From an uncultured Microbacterium sp. (GTDB taxonomy: Bacteria > Actinomycetota > Actinomycetes > Actinomycetales > Microbacteriaceae), in the NCBI RefSeq assembly GCF_900078385.1, contig NZ_FLQR01000006.1, forward strand, positions 434,001-498,000: a stretch of 64,000 nucleotides of DNA. Reading direction: 5' to 3'. Below the pieces are notes generated by a model. That model made no database searches. It saw only the letters and a program-made list of their open reading frames with translations, and was not told the DNA's origin. Made by a program: the position numbers and the translations under genes. Positions within the stretch are counted from its first letter, which is position 1. Each line of letters begins with the position of its first letter. Below, one piece after another: positions 25,831 to 33,347 of this stretch.

Positions 25831-26727
25831 CTAGCGCGTGGAGAGGACCCCGTCATCCACACGCAGACCCACCCGGTAGATCGCGCTGCGGCGCTCCTCG
25901 TCGGAGGTGCCTCGCGGGCGGGCGAAGAAGTAGAACCAGACGTCCTCACCGTCGCGCACGGCCGCGCCGTGGTTGCCGATATCGCCGCCGGGCAGGTCAC
26001 CCGGGCCGAGGATGACGGCATCCACCCCGCCCTGGCGGGCCCAGCCGACTCCGTCGGTGGAGCGGAACACACCCATCCCCCGCCATTCGTCGACGATCAT
26101 CCACCACCAGCCGGCGAGTGCGAACACCGACGGGCCCTCGTGCGGACGAACGCCGATGGCGACCCCGTCGCGCGTCCATTCCGCGAGGTCGGTCGAGGAT
26201 GCCGTCATCGTCGCCGAGTCGGCCGCCTCGTCCTTGTACCAGAGGCGCCACAGTCCGTCTCCCGTGCGCGCGACCGCCGCGTCGATGACCCGGTCGCTCG
26301 AGAGCGCGAGGGGTCCGACGCGGCGCCACGACGCCAGGTCGTCCGAGACGTACTCGACGATCGTGCGCGGAAACCCCGGCCAGCGATCGGGGATGCCGTC
26401 GATCTCCGTGAGGTACATCCGCCACGACTGCCCGTCGTGGATGACCTCGGGCGCCCAGTGCGTGCGGTCGACGACGACGGGCGGGCCTTCCGGTGCCAGC
26501 TGGAGGCCGTCGCGCGTCGGCTCGAGGGTGCCGGCGTACGTCCACTCGGTGCCGTCGGCGGACCGGGCGACGCCGATGCGGCTGCCGTGCACCCAGGCGA
26601 CGGCAGGGCCCGGATCCGGGTGCGTCGCGCGGCGCTGCGTGTAGAACATCCACCACTCACGGCCCGCGATGACCACGAGGGGATCCGTCGCGCCGTCGTA
26701 GACGGGGTCGCGGTAGAGCTCCCTCAT
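25831..26727 (-). CDS. Glycoside hydrolase family 43/32-like beta-propeller protein
   Basis: 298 residues with the repeated bladed pattern of five-bladed beta-propeller glycosidases: YRDPVYDGATDPLVV at the start, then repeated (W/F)xMYxT-type blades (WWMFYTQRR, SWRMYLTEIDG, LWRLWYKDEA, WWWMIVDEW, VWFYFFARP). An Asp near residue 7 could be the general base. GH43 or GH32-like is the best guess; many such proteins act on arabinosyl or xylosyl groups. No signal peptide is seen. The ATG at 26727 lies 31 bp after the Gfo/Idh stop. It is the last gene of the PmoA-Gfo-GH43 unit. Confidence 0.7.
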   Translation of the reverse strand: MRELYRDPVYDGATDPLVVIAGREWWMFYTQRRATHPDPGPAVAWVHGSRIGVARSADGTEWTYAGTLEPTRDGLQLAPEGPPVVVDRTHWAPEVIHDGQSWRMYLTEIDGIPDRWPGFPRTIVEYVSDDLASWRRVGPLALSSDRVIDAAVARTGDGLWRLWYKDEAADSATMTASSTDLAEWTRDGVAIGVRPHEGPSVFALAGWWWMIVDEWRGMGVFRSTDGVGWARQGGVDAVILGPGDLPGGDIGNHGAAVRDGEDVWFYFFARPRGTSDEERRSAIYRVGLRVDDGVLSTR

Positions 26728-26758
26728 CGACGTCACGCCCTCTGCCGCGTGCGCGGCG

Positions 26759-27856
26759 TCACGACCGGCCGTCGCGCATGTCGGCGACGGGGCTCGCAAA
26801 GCCGGCCCGGTGCGTCGGGTGCGCGGCGAGGTCGGCCGGCGTGACGACGGCGCCGTCGGCCGCCGCCGACGCGTAGATCGCCGCGACGATCTCGAAGGAG
26901 CGGGCCGGCTCGTCCGCCGTGGGCGGCAGCTCGGTGCCGGACAGGAGCGCATCGAACACGTCGCGCAGCAGGGGACCGTGGTCGCTGCGCTCCTCGACGG
27001 GCGGCAGATCCCACGCGTCCGCCTCGGCCTCGTACCCGGGCGCGGGGGTGATCTTCCAGTTCTCGTGCCCGTGGCCGTAGAGGTGCTCGACCGAGATCGT
27101 CGCCTTCTGCGTGTCGAGGCGGATCGAGCTCGTCTGGCGCGGCGAGACGGCGCTGGTCACCACCTGGGCGACGACGCCGTTCGCGAACGTGACGGTCGCC
27201 GTCGAGGCGTCCTCCGTCTGCGTCTCGCGGTCCAGCCGCCAGAGCCTCCCCTGCACGCTCGCCCAGTCGCCGAGGAGGAAGGCGAGCAGGTCGAGTTGGT
27301 GGATGCCGTGGCCGAGGGTCGTCCCGCCGCCCTCGGTCTCCCACTGGCCGCGCCAGGGCACCGCGAAGTACTCCGCGTCGCGGTACCAGAGCGTCTGGCA
27401 GACGGCGATGAGCGGCCGCCCCAGGGCGCCGCTCTGCAGCAGCGAGCGCACATGCGCCGCGGCGGTGCCGGTGCGCTGCTGGAAGACGACCGCGAGCCGG
27501 CGGTCGGCGGCTGCCGCGGCCGCGCGCATCTCGTCGAGCTCGTCGAGCGATGGTGCCGGGGGCTTCTCCACGACGACATGGGCGCCGGCGGCGAAGGCGG
27601 CGACGGTCTGCTCCCGGTGCACGCCCGGCGGCGTGCAGATGAGGACGACATCGGGATGCTCGGCATCCAGGAGCTCGTCGAGGGTGTCATAGACCGCGGG
27701 GTCGCCCCACTGGCGCGCGAAGTCGTCGGCCTTGCCGCGGGTCAGATTCGTCACGGCGACCAGTTCGGCATGCGGATGGGCGCCGACGGCGCGCGCGTGG
27801 AAGTGGGCGACGGCGCCGGTGCCGACGATGGCGCAGCGCAGGGTGCGGGTGGTCAT
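26759..27856 (-). CDS. Gfo/Idh/MocA family oxidoreductase
   Basis: 365 residues. The Rossmann motif is IVGTGAVAHFHARAV near the N-terminus; VVVEKPPAPSLDELDEM gives the catalytic EKP lysine. In the substrate domain WETEGGGTTLGHGIHQLDLL contains the conserved GGG...HxxD motif. The start ATG (27856) overlaps the PmoA-like gene's stop by 4 bp, so the two are co-translated. It probably oxidises a sugar or glycoside released by the neighbouring hydrolase. Substrate unknown. Confidence 0.92.
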   Translation of the reverse strand: MTTRTLRCAIVGTGAVAHFHARAVGAHPHAELVAVTNLTRGKADDFARQWGDPAVYDTLDELLDAEHPDVVLICTPPGVHREQTVAAFAAGAHVVVEKPPAPSLDELDEMRAAAAAADRRLAVVFQQRTGTAAAHVRSLLQSGALGRPLIAVCQTLWYRDAEYFAVPWRGQWETEGGGTTLGHGIHQLDLLAFLLGDWASVQGRLWRLDRETQTEDASTATVTFANGVVAQVVTSAVSPRQTSSIRLDTQKATISVEHLYGHGHENWKITPAPGYEAEADAWDLPPVEERSDHGPLLRDVFDALLSGTELPPTADEPARSFEIVAAIYASAAADGAVVTPADLAAHPTHRAGFASPVADMRDGRS

Positions 27857-28776
27857 GCGGGATCCTCGGGGGTGTCGGGGGTGTGAGCGGCGCGCAGCTC
27901 GTCGACGAGCGTCGCGCCGACGGTGGCGGCGAGGGCGGCCACCTCGGCCGTGCCGATGACGAGCGCGGCCGCGAGGACCAGGGTCTCTCCGGGCGGCAGG
28001 ACGGTCTCCTGGAAGAAGAACGGGGCCGGGTTGAGGCCGGCGTACTCCGCGCTGCGCGCGAACCAGGGGCTCTCCTCCGCGCCGGCGTCGAGCATGAGGA
28101 CGCCGGCCGAGCGATCCGGCGCGATGAACGCGAGCCACGGCCCGGGCTCGCCGCGGGTGTCGTCGCCGGCCCGTCCGGACGGTGCGACGATGTCGCCGCC
28201 GGTGTGCGAGACCGGGCCGCGCCAGAAGATGCCCGCGTAGCCGGCGTTCTCGCGCCCCTTGGACGTGGGCGAGCCGAAGCCGAGCGGCCCGTCGGAGACG
28301 TTCCGCAGGGCGCTCCGCCACGTGAGCGCCCAGGTGTCGGCGTCGATCGGCCGGGCGGTGAGCGTGCGGCGCTCGATGAGCACCCGCGCACCGTCCTCGG
28401 CGATCCAGTCGAGGTCCTCGTCGACGCGGGCGAGGCCGGCGACGGCATCCGCGACGGGGGTGTCGGAGACGACGAATGCGCGGTGCACCTGCGCGCCGTT
28501 GTTCGGCAGCTGCACGTAGCCCTCGCCGTGCACGTAGGTGGGGCCGCCCCAGAAGTTGTGCGGCCCGACGACCGGGAGTGCGAGGGAGAGCCCCTTGTGC
28601 CAGACATGGTCATCGGGGCGGTAGGCCGTGACGTCGGCGCCGGACCGCGTGCGCAGGAGCGCGTACGGGCGGGGGGACTCGAGGGGGGCATCGTGCGGCT
28701 CGTAGACGTACTCGGCGAGCACCCCGTCGCCCTCGCGCAGGCGCAGGCGGCCGGACTCTTCGGCGTCGAAGTGCAT
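27853..28776 (-). CDS. PmoA family protein (DUF6807-like)
   Basis: 307 residues. It has the features of the PmoA/DUF6807 group: YALLRTRSGADVTAYRPDDHVWHKGL near the start, NFWGGPTYVHG, and the later block GRENAGYAGIFWRGP with FFFQETVLPPGE. This is a beta-sandwich family of unproven function that often accompanies Gfo/Idh oxidoreductases. The start ATG 28776 has GGAGG 5 nt upstream; the in-frame ATG 10 codons earlier does not. It leads a three-gene unit under a GGAAAGCGCTATCC operator. Confidence 0.75.
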   Translation of the reverse strand: MHFDAEESGRLRLREGDGVLAEYVYEPHDAPLESPRPYALLRTRSGADVTAYRPDDHVWHKGLSLALPVVGPHNFWGGPTYVHGEGYVQLPNNGAQVHRAFVVSDTPVADAVAGLARVDEDLDWIAEDGARVLIERRTLTARPIDADTWALTWRSALRNVSDGPLGFGSPTSKGRENAGYAGIFWRGPVSHTGGDIVAPSGRAGDDTRGEPGPWLAFIAPDRSAGVLMLDAGAEESPWFARSAEYAGLNPAPFFFQETVLPPGETLVLAAALVIGTAEVAALAATVGATLVDELRAAHTPDTPEDPA

Positions 28777-28808
28777 GGGACCTCCGCGGTCGGCGTGACG
28801 TGGCATCC

Positions 28809-28840
28809 ACCTTAGGAGATCTCGCGGGAAAGCGCTATCC
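28809..28840 (-). promoter_or_regulatory. Promoter -10 and operator of the PmoA-Gfo-GH43 unit
   Basis: Operator GGAAAGCGCTATCC (28827-28840) covers the expected -35 position of a minus-strand -10 TAAGGT (28809-28814), 32 bp before the PmoA start. The same 14-mer occurs at 30743-30756 in front of the ABC exporter. Confidence 0.65.
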
Positions 28841-28860
28841 AGATCGCGCGCACACGCACC

Positions 28861-28935
28861 CAGGCGTTCGCGCGGCCGAAAACAGCACGCGCTGCGGAAA
28901 GTTCGACCGCGCGTGCCGCTTTCGACCGCGCGTGC
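28861..28935. repeat. Short direct and inverted repeats between PmoA and ABC exporter genes
   Basis: TTCGACCGCGCGTGC occurs twice (28902-28916 and 28921-28935, period 19 bp). Its inverted relative GCACGCGC...GGAAAG lies just before (about 28885-28900), so an imperfect hairpin can form. It sits between the PmoA operator and the exporter stop codon. Confidence 0.5.
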
Positions 28936-28987
28936 GAATCCGACACGGGACGAGGGCGCGGCGAGGACGGGCGTGCGGGTCCGCGCG

Positions 28988-30763
28988 CTAGACCAGCCCG
29001 GCCTGCGTGAGGTGCAGCCGCGCGTAGCGGCCCCCGGCGTCGACGAGCACGTCGTGCGCGCCCTGCTCGACGATGCAGCCGTGCTCGAGCACCACGATGC
29101 GGTCCGCGCGGCGCACGGTCGAGAGCCGGTGCGCCACGACGAGCGTCGTCCGGCCGGTCATGAGGCGATCCAGCGCCTCCTTGACGAGCTCCTCCGACTC
29201 CGGGTCGAGTGCGCTCGTGGCCTCGTCGAGCAGCAGGATGCGCGGATCGCGGACGAGTGCCCGCGCGATGGCGAGCCGCTGCCGTTGGCCGCCGGAGAGC
29301 CGCGCGCCCCGCTCGCCGACGACGGTGTCCCAGCCGTGCGGCTGCGCCTGCACGAAGTCCCACGCGTTGGCATCGCGCAGGGCGCGGGCGATCCGGTCGT
29401 CCGAGGCCTCCGGCATCCCGTACGCGATGTTGTCGCGGATGGAGCCCTCGAACAGGACGGATTCCTGCGGGACGACGGAGACGAACCGGCGCACCGTGCG
29501 CAGGTCGAGCTCCTGCATGTCGGCGCCGTCGAGCAGGATCCGCCCGCTCGCGGGACGGACGAATCCCAGCACGAGGTTCAGCAGGGTCGACTTGCCGGAC
29601 CCCGACGACCCGACGAAGGCGACCGTCGCACCGGCTGGGATGTCGAGGTCGATCTCGTGCAGCGCATCGTCGTCGGCGCCGGGGTACCGGTGGGTCGCGC
29701 GCTGGAGGGCGATGCCGCCCTCGACGGCATCCACCGTGCGCTTGCCCTCGTTCTGCTCGAGGTCGGGCTCCTGGATGACCTCGGCGATCGAGCGCACCGA
29801 TTCGAGCCCGCGCGCGCCGACCGGGATGAGCATGAGGAGCTGCGTCAGCCCGCCCGTGAGGAGCGTGAAGTACGTCGACAGCAGCACGACTTCGCCCGGC
29901 GTGATGGGCAGGATGCCGGTGAGCGCGAACACCGCGGCGAGCACGAGGCAGCCGACGCCGAGCAGCTGCATCGCGACCCAGGAGATCGACGCGACGTGGC
30001 CGTTGAGCATGTCGAGGTGCAGGCCCGCGCGGCGGACACCCTCCGCCCCGTGGGTGACGCGGGTGACGGCGGTGCCCTCGAGGCCGTGCGCGCGGGTGAC
30101 CGGGATGAGCGAGGCCATCTCGCCGACGCGCGCCGACAGCGTCTCGACCTCGCGACGGAAGACCTCATTGCGGGCCTTCGACCGGTTGCGCATGCCGTAG
30201 CGGATGCCGATGGCGATGGGCACCGCGAGCGCGTAGACCGGGAGGAACTGGGGCACCGCGATCGCCGTCATCGAGATGGCGCCGGCCATCACCATGATCG
30301 CCGACAGCAGTGGATGCGTGACCTGCTGGAGCATGAGCTCGACGTTCTCGACGTCGCGGACGACCTTGGTCTGCACGATCGACGAGCTGACCCTCGTGTG
30401 GTACCCGATGGACAAGCTTTGCAGCCGGGCGGCGAGGGCGTTCCGCAGATCCGCGCCGGTGTCGCGCACGACCGTCATGAAGCTGCGCGTGTAGAGGATG
30501 TGGTTCGGATAGTTCTGCAGGAGCAGCAGCGCCGCGAGCGCGAACCACCACAGCACCGCGGACACGGGGCCGTCGGTCGCGACGATGTCGATGATCGACG
30601 CCGTGATGACCGGCAGGAACCAGAGCGGGATCTCCTTCATCGCGAAGGCGAGGATCGCGAGGGCCATGCGGCCGGGGCGCCGCGCGAGCAGGCGGAGGAC
30701 GGTGCGCGTGGGATGCGCGCCGTCGATGAGGTCTGCATTGCTGGAAAGCGCTATCCGGGCCAC
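28988..30763 (-). CDS. ABC transporter, fused permease and ATP-binding protein (ABCB/exporter type)
   Basis: 591-residue half-transporter: an N-terminal membrane domain with about six helices (to roughly residue 320), then a nucleotide-binding domain with Walker A GSSGSGKST, signature LSGGQRQRLAIARAL, Walker B ILLLDEATSALD and the H-loop AHRLSTV. Such proteins are exporters working as dimers. GTG 30763 is a leaderless start: TACGAT lies exactly 6 nt upstream. A GGAAAGCGCTATCC operator lies inside codons 3-7. Substrate is unknown; its control with sugar genes suggests it is induced by the same effector. Confidence 0.93.
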   Translation of the reverse strand: MARIALSSNADLIDGAHPTRTVLRLLARRPGRMALAILAFAMKEIPLWFLPVITASIIDIVATDGPVSAVLWWFALAALLLLQNYPNHILYTRSFMTVVRDTGADLRNALAARLQSLSIGYHTRVSSSIVQTKVVRDVENVELMLQQVTHPLLSAIMVMAGAISMTAIAVPQFLPVYALAVPIAIGIRYGMRNRSKARNEVFRREVETLSARVGEMASLIPVTRAHGLEGTAVTRVTHGAEGVRRAGLHLDMLNGHVASISWVAMQLLGVGCLVLAAVFALTGILPITPGEVVLLSTYFTLLTGGLTQLLMLIPVGARGLESVRSIAEVIQEPDLEQNEGKRTVDAVEGGIALQRATHRYPGADDDALHEIDLDIPAGATVAFVGSSGSGKSTLLNLVLGFVRPASGRILLDGADMQELDLRTVRRFVSVVPQESVLFEGSIRDNIAYGMPEASDDRIARALRDANAWDFVQAQPHGWDTVVGERGARLSGGQRQRLAIARALVRDPRILLLDEATSALDPESEELVKEALDRLMTGRTTLVVAHRLSTVRRADRIVVLEHGCIVEQGAHDVLVDAGGRYARLHLTQAGLV

Positions 30764-30775
30764 GTGTCGATCGTA
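30743..30775 (-). promoter_or_regulatory. Leaderless promoter with operator inside the coding start of the ABC exporter
   Basis: Minus-strand TACGAT (30770-30775), then 6 nt, then the GTG at 30763. GGAAAGCGCTATCC (30743-30756) lies 7 bp inside the reading frame, at about +8 to +21 if transcription starts at the GTG. It is identical to the operator at 28827-28840. Confidence 0.7.
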
Positions 30776-30859
30776 GCCCGCGTCCGCGCCGCGACGCCAG
30801 GGTCTTCGGAGGACGCGCGGTGCGAAGCGCCGACGAAACGGATGCTGCTCGCCTGCCGC

Positions 30860-31906
30860 TCAGTCGAACGGCCGCGCCGTCGGTCGCGCCAGCCCGGCAT
30901 GCGTGACGGTCGGCCACCGCGGATCCGACGTGAGGACCTCGATCCCCGCTGCGCCGACCAGCATGGTGTCCTCGACCTTGGCGCCGGGGGCGCTGGGGTT
31001 CCACGCGAAGGCGTGCCGCTCGACGATCAGGTCGTCCGTGTCCGCCGTGGCGCGCGGATCGCGGCCGGCGTAGCCCGTCGGTCCGCCCTGGTGGTGGCGC
31101 CGCCACTCGTCCTCGTCGAAGCCCGCAGCGGCATACCCCGCGCACCCGCCCGCGAACGCCTCGTCCAGACGCATCCCGGGGCGCGTCGCGGCGAGGAAGG
31201 CCGCCTCCACCTCGAGGATCCGGCCGTCGTCCGCTCCCGGTGCGCCGACCCAGCGCGTCGCGTTGGCGATGAGCCCGTGCCGGCGCCCGCAGACGACGAG
31301 CATCGCGCGCTCCCCGAGCGGACCGTCGGTGGGGAGCGGATGCCGGTGCGCCAGACGCGCCCTGCCGGCGACGAGCACGACGAGCGGGTCGATCCCGCGC
31401 CCGACGAGCAGTTCGGCGAGGGCGGCCGCGGCGTCGCGCTCGGTGTTCTCGGGACGGAGCATCGTGGCGGCGTCGGTGAGGGCGGCGGCGGTGTCGCGGC
31501 CGAGCGCCCGGTAGCGGTCGGCCTCCGCCGGGAGCAGGCTCGCCCGCGCCGCGCGCAGGGCCGGGGCGACGTCGGCCTCGGGGATGGCGGCGCGGGCGAT
31601 CGCGGCGGCCGCGGCCGGCGGCGTCTGCCACGGGACGCGCACCACGCGATCGGCGTCGGCGGGGAGGAGCTCTTCTGCGATGAGCCGATCCGCCTCGTTC
31701 GCGGCGACGAAGAGGGTGTCCCCGTCGTCCGCCGCGACGACGGCGAGCACGGGCGGGCCGGCGAGCGAGACGTGCGTGCGGGGGCCGTCCAGGTACCAGG
31801 CGAGGGCCTCGTGCGAGGTCAGGAGGAGCGCGTCGGCGTGGGCGGAGGCGCGCACCGCCGCGAGGCGCGACTGCTTGACAAGACGATCGGCGGCGGACAG
31901 CGGCAT
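30860..31906 (-). CDS. M24 (Xaa-Pro aminopeptidase/creatinase-like) protein with lost metal ligands
   Basis: 348 residues with an N-terminal creatinase-like domain and a C-terminal pita-bread fold. Where active M24 peptidases have two Asp ligands, the sequence reads VVCGRRHGLIANATRW, with neither Asp. The Glu of the EPG segment is absent (AFAWNPSAPG), while the last Glu is kept (AKVEDTML). It is therefore probably not a dinuclear metallopeptidase; creatinase is a precedent for a metal-free M24 hydrolase. AGGAG 5 nt upstream sets the ATG at 31906. It is divergent from a LacI gene with an operator between. Confidence 0.8.
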   Translation of the reverse strand: MPLSAADRLVKQSRLAAVRASAHADALLLTSHEALAWYLDGPRTHVSLAGPPVLAVVAADDGDTLFVAANEADRLIAEELLPADADRVVRVPWQTPPAAAAAIARAAIPEADVAPALRAARASLLPAEADRYRALGRDTAAALTDAATMLRPENTERDAAAALAELLVGRGIDPLVVLVAGRARLAHRHPLPTDGPLGERAMLVVCGRRHGLIANATRWVGAPGADDGRILEVEAAFLAATRPGMRLDEAFAGGCAGYAAAGFDEDEWRRHHQGGPTGYAGRDPRATADTDDLIVERHAFAWNPSAPGAKVEDTMLVGAAGIEVLTSDPRWPTVTHAGLARPTARPFD

Positions 31907-31912
31907 CCGGAC

Positions 31913-31941
31913 TCCTTCGTAAAACGCTTTCTCGTTAGTAT
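31913..31941 (+). promoter_or_regulatory. lacI promoter with operator between -35 and -10
   Basis: TAGTAT (31936-31941) is a good -10. The near-palindrome GTAAAACGCTTTCT (31919-31932) occupies the spacer after a weak -35 (TCCTTC, 31913-31918). It lies 13 bp upstream of the M24 start, so it could control both genes. Confidence 0.6.
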
Positions 31942-31968
31942 GGCCGGAGACGACACGGGGAGGCAGGC

Positions 31969-32970
31969 ATGGCGAAATCCTCGCGCGCCACCATCACCGA
32001 CGTCGCCCGCGCCGCCGGCGTCTCGCTGTCCACGGTGTCGCGTGTCATGAACGGCAACCCGTCGGTCGATGCCGCCCTGGCCGACCGGGTGCGCGCGGTC
32101 GCCGAGGAGCTCGGCTACAGCGCGAACCCGCTGGCCCGCAGCCTCGTGCTCGGGCGCACGCAGACGATCGCCGTCGTGATCCCCGACCTCTCGAACCCGA
32201 CCTTCCAGGCGATCCTGCGGGGGCTCAGCCGGGCGGCCGCGGACGACGGATACCACGTGCTGATCGCCGACTCGGCGGAGCAGGTCGACACCGAGCGTGC
32301 GCTCGCCACGACGACCCGGCGGCGCACCGACGGCGTCATCCTGTGCGCGCCGCGCCTGCCGTCGAGCGAACTCGCCGCGCTCCTGCCGACCCTGTCCCCC
32401 GTCGTGGTCGTCAACCGGCCGCCGCAGGAGGCGGCGCCCACCGTCGCCGCGGACTACCGCTCCGCGATGGCCGAGCTCGTCGCGCACCTGCACGGGCTCG
32501 GGCACCGGCGCCTGGTGTTCCTCTCCGGCGTGACGGGCAGCGCATCGGGCGCCGCCCGGCGGGAGGCCCTGGACGAGGCGCGGGTCGCGCACCCCGACCT
32601 GGAGATCCTCGAGGAGCCGTCGGGCGTCGATTTCGACAGCGGCGCCGCGGCCGCCGACGCGGTGCTCGCGTCCGGCGCGACCGCCGTCCTCGCGTTCAAC
32701 GACCTCGTCGCCATGGGCCTCCTCTCCGCCGTCGCCGAGCGCGGCGTGCGCGTGCCCGAGGACCTGTCGGTCGTCGGCTTCGACGACATCCCGTTCGCGC
32801 GCTACACGACGCCGCCGCTGACCACGGCCGCCGTCCCCGCCGCCGAGCTCGGCCGACGGGCGTGGGATGCCATGAGCGCCCTGCTCGCCGGCGACCCCGC
32901 CCCGGCGTCGTCGGTGCTGACCCCCGAGGTCGTCCTGCGGGCGAGCACCGCCGCGCCCCCGGCATCCTGA
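31969..32970 (+). CDS. LacI-family transcriptional regulator
   Basis: 333 residues. The helix-turn-helix TITDVARAAGVSLSTVSRVMNGN lies near residues 8-30 and the hinge ELGYSANPLARSLVLG follows; the effector domain ends with DLSVVGFDDIPFARYTTPPLT. GGGAGG lies 7 nt before the ATG. It is divergent from the M24-type gene with an AAAACGCTTT operator between, so autoregulation is likely. Its operator resembles those at 33318 and 25744, making it a second candidate regulator of the GGAAAGCGCT-like sites or of the uronate operon. Confidence 0.93.
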   Translation: MAKSSRATITDVARAAGVSLSTVSRVMNGNPSVDAALADRVRAVAEELGYSANPLARSLVLGRTQTIAVVIPDLSNPTFQAILRGLSRAAADDGYHVLIADSAEQVDTERALATTTRRRTDGVILCAPRLPSSELAALLPTLSPVVVVNRPPQEAAPTVAADYRSAMAELVAHLHGLGHRRLVFLSGVTGSASGAARREALDEARVAHPDLEILEEPSGVDFDSGAAAADAVLASGATAVLAFNDLVAMGLLSAVAERGVRVPEDLSVVGFDDIPFARYTTPPLTTAAVPAAELGRRAWDAMSALLAGDPAPASSVLTPEVVLRASTAAPPAS

Positions 32971-32982
32971 GCCCTCTTCGTC

Positions 32983-33077
32983 CTGACCCCGCGTCGCGCT
33001 GACCCCGCGTCGCGCTGACCCTCGCCGCGCTGACCTCTCGTCCTCCTGGCCCCGCGTCGCGCTGACCCCTCATCGCG
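32983..33077. repeat. Tandem array of a 15-16 bp unit
   Basis: Six imperfect copies of CTGACCCCGCGTCGCG: 32983-32998 and 32999-33014 are identical, then 33015-33029, 33030-33044, 33046-33061 and 33062-33077 are variants. It starts 12 bp after the lacI stop. No hairpin or gene is seen in it. Confidence 0.85.
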
Positions 33078-33101
33078 GATGGCGCGCGCGGGGTCGCCCC
33101 G

Positions 33102-33232
33102 TGATCCGCGCCGAAGTGCGGGTGCAGCGCCCCAGGACCCACCGTTCGGCGCGGATGAGAATCGACGCCGCCGTTCATCCGCGCCGACGTGCGGGTGCGA
33201 CGCCGCGACACCCGCACTCTGCCGCGGGCGAA
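33102..33232. repeat. Dispersed palindromic repeat cluster, copies 3-4
   Basis: Copy 3 has arms at 33102-33125 (ATCCGCGCCGAAGTGCGG) and 33135-33159 (TTCGGCGCGGATGAG); copy 4 at 33173-33198 and 33208-33232. The arms match those in the 10154-10288 cluster. Together with the tandem array they fill most of the 377-bp gap before the uronate operon; the rest holds its promoter. Confidence 0.75.
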
Positions 33233-33310
33233 TCCACGTCCCGGGCCACGTCGTACCCCTCGGCGTCGCACCGGGGGTGGTTCGTCGAGACGTGACGCCC
33301 ACTCGCGTGC

Positions 33311-33331
33311 TAGCCTGAGAAAACGTTTCCT
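33311..33331 (+). promoter_or_regulatory. Promoter -10 and operator of the uronate operon
   Basis: TAGCCT (33311-33316) is a probable -10. AGAAAACGTTTCCT (33318-33331), a near-perfect palindrome centred on CG, follows at once and lies over the expected start point. No clear -35 is seen. Confidence 0.6.
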
Positions 33332-33347
33332 GAGATCCGGAGCAGCC

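Noticed and set aside
28913..32050. A 1045-codon plus-strand open frame
   Set aside because: It is antisense to the ABC exporter and the M24 protein, which have clear motifs. It is a composition artefact.
32983..33077. CRISPR array
   Set aside because: The 15-16 bp units abut without spacers and there are no cas genes.
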